Part shown: in pieces, positions 22,994 to 28,706 of the stretch
Numbering within the stretch: position 1 is the first letter of the stretch
Layout: every line of letters starts with the position of its first letter
Assembly (NCBI GenBank): GCA_964507645.1
Contig: CAZDPU010000014.1
Location: forward strand, 1 to 28,706
Length of the DNA stretch: 28,706 nt
Reading direction: 5' to 3'
From: UBA6624 sp964507645
GTDB lineage: Bacteria; UBP7; UBA6624
Position numbers and translations under genes: made by a program
The notes under the pieces: generated by a model
Database searches by the model: none
Seen by the model: the letters and a program-made list of their open reading frames with translations, nothing else
What the model was told of the DNA's origin: nothing

Positions 22994-25312
22994 TTGAATA
23001 AAGGAATTAAAAAAGTAAAAGTTTTTTTTGAATCTGGAAACTTGATAAGGATTGTGAGCTCTGAATTTGTTTCTAAAGAAGACAAGCTAGTAATTGAAAG
23101 ATTTTCTAGAAATGGAATAATAAACCAAGATTCTTTTTGGGATTTTAAGGATTCTTTGTTAAAAATGAATATATCTCTTACCGTTGACAAGAAAAGTAAA
23201 AAAGTTTTTCAGGATTTTAAAAAACAAAAATCTGTAACTCTAGACATGTCTAAATCTGGGAGTATGGTTTTAAGGTATGTTGGAAACGATCGAAGAATCA
23301 GCTCTTTGGTAAGAAGGATATCCCCAAAAGGCTGGATATTGGAGCCTTTAAACTTAAATTCTTTTTTATTGGATTTGAGAATCCTTGGGGGGGCTGTGGT
23401 TTACACAGAGCGTGGACAAGATGCTCTCAAGATATTCAAAGAAAAGAATTCAGTAGAGATATATGGATTTAATAATCAAATCTTGCTTAAATACAGTCCT
23501 AAAATTTTAGCTAAACATGTGTTGGTTTTATCAGATTATGTAAAAAATAAAACCCTCATCGATTCTGTCCTCCTGGATGCTTTGATTTATGCCTTAAGAG
23601 ATTCCGGATGCTGGGTTAATGTTCAAGAAGATGCAAAAAAAATAAACAAAATTTCTTCCTTGAGCAGTGTCTCTTTCGCTCCTTCAACCAAGTTTTTTAA
23701 TCAAATTGAAGTTTTTCCAAAGGTTGAGTCCATGTCTAAAAAAATAAACAAAATTTGTTCTCCTTTTCTGGACAGATGGTCAACATTAAAATCTCCGAAA
23801 TCTTTAAGCAATCTTGCTGAAAAGCTTAATGATTTGAAGATTAAGTTCAACATTCATCCGCTTGCTAGGAGGATTGCTTTATTGGATTTTGAAATAGGTG
23901 GTAATTTTGATAAAAATATCCTAAAGTTACCTCTTATTGAGTATCAAAAAGAAGGAGCTTTGTTCTTGGCGAAAAAAGAAAAGGCTTTACTTGGTGATGA
24001 GATGGGGTTGGGCAAAACCGTTCAAGCTATTGCAGCTATAGAAATCTTGAAATCAAAAAACGAAGATTTGAAAGTTTTAATTGTTGTCCCGGCCAGCTTG
24101 AGGACCCAATGGAAGGAGGAATTTAGAAAGTTCACGGGAAGGGAGGTTGATGTTGTAAGAGGGACTCCTAAAGCCAGGAAGAGGGTTTGGGATTCTGAAA
24201 ATAATATAAAAATAGCCAATTATGAAATCCTTATGAAAGACAAGGAAGTTAAAGCTTATTGTGAAGACTCTCTGCTTGTCTTGGATGAGTGTCAAAGGAT
24301 AAAGAATTGGAAGACAAAAACCAATCAACTTGTAAGGTCTTATAAGTTCAGGTATTGTTTTGCTTTATCTGGCACACCTTTAGAGAATTCAATTGAAGAT
24401 TTATATACAGTCATGAGAGCTGTTCAACCGAACGCTCTTGGGAGGTCTCCTTTTCCTTTTAGGAAGAAGTATTTGGTCTTAGATAGGTTCGGATCAGTAT
24501 TGAAAGTTAAAAATATTGATGAGATAAGGAGAAAGATAAGTGGGGTTTTTCTGAGGAGAAGAAAAGACCAGGTCATGGATTCTCTTCCAGATTTGCTGGA
24601 AAGTGTTCGTTATGTTAAATTGTCAGTTTCACAAAAGAGAATATATGAAAAGATTTTTAAAAAAGTTTACCGATCTTGGAAAGACGATAATGATTCTGAA
24701 AAGAAATATTCAGGAATACTAGAGGGGATTTTAAGAATGAGAGAGTCATGTGCATCTCCTGAGCTACTTAAAGAGGATGGAGATAGTTCTAAATTAAATG
24801 AATTGATGGACATTATCGAAAGTGGAAATGTCGTATCGGGGAAAAAGATGATTGTTTTTACACAATGGGTGAGGATGGGGAAGATAATTTGTAGTTTTTT
24901 GAAAGAAAAAAACATAAATTCAGTTTTTTACCATGGAGGTCTTGACCAGTTTCAGAGAGACGGGGTTATTGAGGATTTTAAAAACAGCAAAGAAACCAAC
25001 ATCCTTGTGGCAACCGATGCAGCATCTCATGGCTTAAACTTGCAGTTTGTTAATTTTGTTGTCAATTTTGAGCTTTTATACAATCCTGCAAAGATGGCCC
25101 AAAGGGTGGCTAGGGCTCATCGGATTGGTGGAAAAAACTCTGTTCTGGCCATACACTTGGTTTCAGAAAACACGATAGAGGAAAGAATTTTGTCGATATT
25201 AAAAAAGAAAAAAGATTTATTCAATCAGGTTTTAGAGAGTAAAGACTTTTCTGAAAAGGTTTCACAAGGTATCTTTTCTAAGAAAGAATTAATTGACTTT
25301 CTTCTTTCCTAA
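22994..25312 (+). CDS. SNF2/RapA-family DNA-dependent ATPase
   Basis: This is a 772-residue superfamily 2 ATPase. The helicase core starts near residue 318 with IEYQKEGALFLAKK. Motif I is GDEMGLGKT (334-342), motif II is DECQ (431-434, where SNF2 proteins usually read DEAQ/DEAH), and motif III is ALSGTPLENS. The second lobe has VFTQWVRMG, FYHGGL, LVATDAASHGLNLQ and QRVARAHRIGGK. The first 300 residues do not match a domain I know; they are basic, with GGAVVYTERGQDALKIF as a compact segment. Such stand-alone bacterial SNF2 proteins remodel nucleic-acid complexes, as RapA does for stalled RNA polymerase. The start is uncertain: TTG at 22994 has no ribosome site and sits three bases from the divergent aminotransferase start; another TTG lies at codon 18 (23045). 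Confidence 0.9.
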   Translation: MNKGIKKVKVFFESGNLIRIVSSEFVSKEDKLVIERFSRNGIINQDSFWDFKDSLLKMNISLTVDKKSKKVFQDFKKQKSVTLDMSKSGSMVLRYVGNDRRISSLVRRISPKGWILEPLNLNSFLLDLRILGGAVVYTERGQDALKIFKEKNSVEIYGFNNQILLKYSPKILAKHVLVLSDYVKNKTLIDSVLLDALIYALRDSGCWVNVQEDAKKINKISSLSSVSFAPSTKFFNQIEVFPKVESMSKKINKICSPFLDRWSTLKSPKSLSNLAEKLNDLKIKFNIHPLARRIALLDFEIGGNFDKNILKLPLIEYQKEGALFLAKKEKALLGDEMGLGKTVQAIAAIEILKSKNEDLKVLIVVPASLRTQWKEEFRKFTGREVDVVRGTPKARKRVWDSENNIKIANYEILMKDKEVKAYCEDSLLVLDECQRIKNWKTKTNQLVRSYKFRYCFALSGTPLENSIEDLYTVMRAVQPNALGRSPFPFRKKYLVLDRFGSVLKVKNIDEIRRKISGVFLRRRKDQVMDSLPDLLESVRYVKLSVSQKRIYEKIFKKVYRSWKDDNDSEKKYSGILEGILRMRESCASPELLKEDGDSSKLNELMDIIESGNVVSGKKMIVFTQWVRMGKIICSFLKEKNINSVFYHGGLDQFQRDGVIEDFKNSKETNILVATDAASHGLNLQFVNFVVNFELLYNPAKMAQRVARAHRIGGKNSVLAIHLVSENTIEERILSILKKKKDLFNQVLESKDFSEKVSQGIFSKKELIDFLLS

Positions 25313-25320
25313 GTTTTTTC

Positions 25321-25342
25321 GTGATTATATATATATAATCAC
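25321..25342. repeat. 22-nt perfect palindrome between helicase and metalloprotease genes
   Basis: The sequence from 25321 to 25342 is a perfect inverted repeat: arms begin GTGATTATA and end TATAATCAC around an alternating TA core. It begins eight bases after the helicase stop and is followed by TTTGTTAATTAA, so it might be a weak terminator or an operator. A third copy of the outer arm (AATCAC, 25365-25370) touches the GGAGG ribosome site of the next gene. Confidence 0.75.
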
Positions 25343-25379
25343 TTTGTTAATTAATACCAAATTGAATCACGGAGGACTT

Positions 25380-27977
25380 ATGAAAAATATTTTTTTGATT
25401 GCTATTTTATTTAAAACTTTTACCTTGCAGGCAGCACCTGTTTGGGATTGGAAAACTGGAAGCTGGAATACACCAAAGCCACCAGTTGTTCAAAAAGCAC
25501 CGGTTGACCCAATTGACCAAGCCACTAAGGGTCTTGATAAAAGGGAAGGGTGGCTCAACCTTTATGTTGGAAGCGATGACAGGAGGGGTCAATTCATGAT
25601 GGAAATCCCGGCTTCTGAGCTTGACCATCCGATGGTAGTGATAATGTTGACTTCACATGCTGATGCACAACGTTCACTTTTGCATATGCCAAGTGGAGAC
25701 ATGTCTTTTGAATTCAGGATGAATCCTGACGGCAAAAGAATAGATGTTGTTGAACCCAATTGGAGTGCAAGGTGGGATCCTGATGGAGAGTTAGCGAATG
25801 CAAATGAGCTAGGTGTTTCTCATGGTACAAGAATGATGGCCATGATGCCTGCTGCAACAAGAGAGAAGGATGGAGAGGTAACTCATTACCTTTTGGATGT
25901 CAGCGATTGGGTTAATAGTGGTTTTGGATCAGCACGTGGTTACAACAGGGATTTAAGTTATGTGAACAGATCAGATGTTTATCCAACCAATATGGAGTTC
26001 GATATTGTTTTCAGTACGGGTTCTAGTGAATCAGGGACGCATTTTTCAATCCAAAGGCTTCCCGATGATCTTATGACAACAAGAACATCAGACCAAAGAA
26101 TAGGTTACTTTGATACTCATTATTATGACATGGATGTAAACCCAGAAAAGACTGATGGTGGAATAGTCAGGCTTGCAAACAAATGGAGGTTGGAGCCAAA
26201 AGACCCTGAAGCAGAGATGCTTGAGCCAATTAAGCCAATTACATATTATGTTGATCCAACAGTTTCTGAAACATGGAGACCTTATGTTGCAATGGGTATT
26301 GAAGGGTGGAACAAGTCATTTGAGGCTGCTGGTTGGAAGGGTGCTGTCAAAGCAGTTCTTCCTGGAGATGAAGATTGGCCCGAGGATTATTCCGCAGGAG
26401 ATTCAAGATACTCAAGTGTTTCATGGGCTCCAAGCCTTGCAAGCACATTTGCTATCGGCCCTTCAAACGTTGATCCAAGAACCGGAGAAATCCTCAATGC
26501 TGATATCGTTTTTACGGCTTCGTGGATAAAGGCTTGGACGGGAGATGCTGAAGTTACGGCTCATCCTTTGTTTAACTTGCCCCACTATGAGGAAATATTA
26601 AAAATTGGCAAAGAAGGAAAATTCAAAGAGTTTGAAGCAAGTTTGTATGGCTATGGAGATCTTCCTGAAGGTTTTGACATGGAAAGATATTGTGCTATGT
26701 TGAGCCCAATTTCTGGTGGAAACTTCTCTCCTGTTGTTTTGAGGAATGCTTTGATTGCGGATGGTGTCATTGATGCCGATGATCCAATTCCTCATAGTTT
26801 TATAATTGAGGCCTTAATAGAGGTAACAATGCATGAGGTAGGGCATACTATAGGATTGAGGCATAATTTCAAATCCAGTCATGGTATCCCTTGGGAAGAG
26901 ATAAATAACAAAGAATACACTTCAGAACATGGACTCATGTCTTCAGTCATGGATTATGCAGAATCAAATGTTTCTTCTGATAGAGAAAACCAAGGACATT
27001 ATTCTTCACCAGTTACTGGAGATTATGACGATTGGGCAGTCCAATATGGTTATACATATTTGCCGGATGAGGTAAGTGGTGTTCAGCATGAATGGTTAAA
27101 GGAATTGGCTTCTGACAATACCCATCCTCATCATCATTTCGCAACTGACCAAGATTCAGCAACAGCTTTTGGATGGGACCCTTATACAAACTACTGGGAT
27201 CTATCAGACCCTCTTTCATTCTTTGAAGACAGGATCAAACTTGCTAAGAGTTTGGTTTCTGATATAGAGGAAAGGGTTGTTTCAGAAGGTGAAGAATGGA
27301 CTGATTTGAGAGGTGGTGTAAGCCAGATTCTTTATGACATGTCAAGAGGAGGTCCTTTTGCTGCTAAGTATCTTGGAGGTCATGATATGAGCAGAGCGCA
27401 CAAGGGTGACCCTGGAGCTCCTGCACCAATATCTTTTATTTCTTATTCAGAACAAGAAAGAGCTTTGGATCTTCTTATTGAATCTTTGACAGTGGACACT
27501 GCTATGCTTGTTGATTTCTACCCATACATGGTTAACTCTTTTAGATCTTACGGTTTAGGTGGCAGGAGTTTCATGCAGGATCTCAATACCGATATTCACA
27601 GCACTGTTGCTTCTAGAAAAATGATGACTTTAATGTATCTTTTTGACAGCGCCAGATTAGTGAGAATGAGAGATGCATCTTGGTATCATGAAGCAAGTGG
27701 AGGAGATTCTCTCTCTATCAGTGATGTATTTGGAGCAGTCCATGAAGCTTTATGGAATGTTGATGCTTCCAATTCTTTCAACAGGGATTCTCAATCTTTA
27801 TGGACAAGCTATTTGATTCAAATGGGAAATAGTGGGCCTGACATGACTGCACTTTCTACAGATGCTTTGATTGATATGCATGAAAGTGCTACTGAGATGT
27901 CTGACGATAGTGACCCAATGGTTGCTGCTCATATGACAAATATTGCTTACGAAATAAGAAGAGCTTTAGATCTTTAA
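25380..27977 (+). CDS. Secreted zinc metalloprotease (metzincin, DUF5117/DUF4953-like)
   Basis: I place the start at the ATG 25380, which has GGAGG four bases upstream; the frame is open further upstream but without a site. This gives 865 residues. The N-terminus MKNIFLIAILFKTFTLQA is a signal peptide cut near QAAP. The zinc site is HEVGHTIGLRHNF: His485, Glu486 (general base), His489 and His495. It is followed by a Met-turn SSVMDY with Met524, which makes it a metzincin. The region before (YYVDPTVSETWRPYVAMGIE, ASTFAIGPSNVDPRTGEIL) and after (DYDDWAVQYGY) matches the large zinc-dependent metalloproteases annotated with DUF5117/DUF4953. The family is exported; its substrates are mostly unknown. 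The superoxide dismutase gene starts 12 bases after it, so the two are probably co-transcribed. Confidence 0.9.
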   Translation: MKNIFLIAILFKTFTLQAAPVWDWKTGSWNTPKPPVVQKAPVDPIDQATKGLDKREGWLNLYVGSDDRRGQFMMEIPASELDHPMVVIMLTSHADAQRSLLHMPSGDMSFEFRMNPDGKRIDVVEPNWSARWDPDGELANANELGVSHGTRMMAMMPAATREKDGEVTHYLLDVSDWVNSGFGSARGYNRDLSYVNRSDVYPTNMEFDIVFSTGSSESGTHFSIQRLPDDLMTTRTSDQRIGYFDTHYYDMDVNPEKTDGGIVRLANKWRLEPKDPEAEMLEPIKPITYYVDPTVSETWRPYVAMGIEGWNKSFEAAGWKGAVKAVLPGDEDWPEDYSAGDSRYSSVSWAPSLASTFAIGPSNVDPRTGEILNADIVFTASWIKAWTGDAEVTAHPLFNLPHYEEILKIGKEGKFKEFEASLYGYGDLPEGFDMERYCAMLSPISGGNFSPVVLRNALIADGVIDADDPIPHSFIIEALIEVTMHEVGHTIGLRHNFKSSHGIPWEEINNKEYTSEHGLMSSVMDYAESNVSSDRENQGHYSSPVTGDYDDWAVQYGYTYLPDEVSGVQHEWLKELASDNTHPHHHFATDQDSATAFGWDPYTNYWDLSDPLSFFEDRIKLAKSLVSDIEERVVSEGEEWTDLRGGVSQILYDMSRGGPFAAKYLGGHDMSRAHKGDPGAPAPISFISYSEQERALDLLIESLTVDTAMLVDFYPYMVNSFRSYGLGGRSFMQDLNTDIHSTVASRKMMTLMYLFDSARLVRMRDASWYHEASGGDSLSISDVFGAVHEALWNVDASNSFNRDSQSLWTSYLIQMGNSGPDMTALSTDALIDMHESATEMSDDSDPMVAAHMTNIAYEIRRALDL

Positions 27978-27989
27978 GGAGGATTAAAA

Positions 27990-28598
27990 ATGAGTCATTC
28001 TTTACCAGAATTAAATTATCCTTATGATGCCTTAGAGCCTCATATAGATGCTAAAACAATGGAGATACATCACACAAAGCATCATCAAGCCTATGTAAAC
28101 GGTTTGAATGCTGCTTTGGAAAAAGAGCCGAATCTTGCAAATGCAGGATTGGGCAATCTTTGCCAAATGGTTAACAATCTTCCTGACTCAGTCAAGACTG
28201 CTGTAAGAAACCATGGAGGAGGCCATTACAACCATTCCTTGTTTTGGTCCATCATGTCTCCCAATGGAGGAGGATCTCCTTCAGGAAATCTAGCTGATTT
28301 GATTGATTCTTCCTTCGGGTCTTTTGACAAGTTTAAAGAGGAGTTTGCAAATGCAGCTATGACAAGGTTCGGTTCAGGCTGGGCTTGGCTTGTCTGCAAA
28401 GATGGAAAACTTTCAATAACTTCAACAGCAAACCAAGAGAATCCATTAATGACTGGAGAGGGAACTCCCATATTAGGTTTAGACGTCTGGGAACATGCAT
28501 ATTATCTTAACTATCAAAACCTAAGGGGCGGATACATAGGTGCTTGGTGGAATGTTGTTGACTGGAATGCTGTAGAAGAAAGATGCAATAATTGTTGA
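27990..28598 (+). CDS. sodA: Superoxide dismutase, manganese type
   Basis: This 202-residue protein is full length for the Fe/Mn family and converts superoxide to hydrogen peroxide and oxygen. The metal ligands are His27 (MEIHHTKHHQAYVNGLN), His82 (GGGHYNHSLFW), Asp165 and His169 (DVWEHAYYLNYQN). The metal-type markers favour manganese: Gly78 rather than Gln in the second-helix position, and Gln149 in STANQENPLM. No signal peptide is present, so it is cytoplasmic. A perfect AAGGAGG site stands before the ATG. It ends in EERCNNC, an unusual two-cysteine tail. It follows the metalloprotease by 12 bases. Confidence 0.96.
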   Translation: MSHSLPELNYPYDALEPHIDAKTMEIHHTKHHQAYVNGLNAALEKEPNLANAGLGNLCQMVNNLPDSVKTAVRNHGGGHYNHSLFWSIMSPNGGGSPSGNLADLIDSSFGSFDKFKEEFANAAMTRFGSGWAWLVCKDGKLSITSTANQENPLMTGEGTPILGLDVWEHAYYLNYQNLRGGYIGAWWNVVDWNAVEERCNNC

Positions 28599-28706
28599 TC
28601 TGGGCAAATTCTTAAAAAAAAATTGCTTTAGGTTTATTGTGGCTGATTTAGTTTCCCCAGGAAAATATTTCTGGAATTGGCAATTTATACATTTTAGATC
28701 CCGTGT
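28599..28706 (+). other. Right flank, possible beginning of another gene
   Basis: After the sodA stop 108 bases remain. I see no terminator hairpin, tRNA or promoter. One plus-strand frame has no stop from 28576 to the edge; its only usual start is a GTG at 28639, which would begin VADLVSPGKYFWNWQF. No Shine-Dalgarno supports it and the sequence is too short to identify. Confidence 0.25.

Noticed and set aside
25293..25379. Longer N-terminus for the metalloprotease
   Set aside because: The extension would cross the palindrome and the GGAGG site and bury the signal peptide; the ATG at 25380 explains all of these better.

Overview
This window looks like chromosomal DNA of an AT-rich, Gram-negative-type bacterium. 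Bacterial identity rests on the infC-rpmI-rplT cluster, gatAB, purH, bacterial tRNAs and Shine-Dalgarno sites. An outer envelope is suggested by two lipoproteins, a cobalamin-uptake locus with a B12 riboswitch, and a sugar aminotransferase/glycosyltransferase set. Gene packing is very tight: many start and stop codons overlap, TTG starts are common, and most genes have almost no intergenic DNA. This fits a streamlined, probably uncultivated lineage. I cannot name the phylum from sequence alone. I see no insertion sequence, phage gene or CRISPR array.

Layout. (1) Positions 1-373, minus strand: the start of an exported protein with a 27-bp in-frame tandem repeat, cut by the window edge. (2) 425-4396, plus strand: a good sigma70-type promoter, then two overlapping genes. 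The first is a membrane protein with a WD40 propeller on the cytoplasmic side and a second propeller-like domain beyond one transmembrane helix. The second is a zinc-ribbon/helical-repeat/propeller protein. Their function is unknown. (3) 4361-6684, minus strand: a cobalamin riboswitch followed by a beta-propeller lipoprotein and a BtuF-like binding lipoprotein. (4) 6721-15613, plus strand: a translation block. It holds tRNA(CAU), tRNA-Val(UAC), a zf-RING_7-type coiled-coil protein, cysS, tRNA-Gly, tRNA-Cys, tRNA-Val(GAC), thrS, infC, rpmI, rplT, gatA, gatB and a small unknown protein. (5) 15610-22990, minus strand: a seven-gene operon-like run. In transcription order it is a DegT-type aminotransferase, a GT4-type glycosyltransferase, a GNAT-like acyltransferase, purH, leuD, a LeuA-family synthase and an SdiA-regulated-type propeller protein. 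(6) 22994-28598, plus strand: an SNF2-family helicase, a 22-nt perfect palindrome, a secreted zinc metalloprotease and a manganese-type superoxide dismutase.

How the parts work together. Block 4 supplies translation components: two aminoacyl-tRNA synthetases, tRNAs (including tRNA-Cys beside cysS), IF3, two 50S proteins and two subunits of the Glu/Asp-tRNA amidotransferase. Block 3 is a B12-responsive uptake unit whose propeller lipoprotein may be a BtuG-like surface binder. Block 5 joins surface-sugar assembly to purine and branched-chain-type biosynthesis. The most attractive candidates for undescribed biology are the two-gene propeller/zinc-ribbon module in block 2 and the riboswitch-controlled propeller in block 3. 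Unusual synthetases come next: a ThrRS that lacks the TGS domain and carries an insertion in its editing site, and a CysRS with altered signature motifs.
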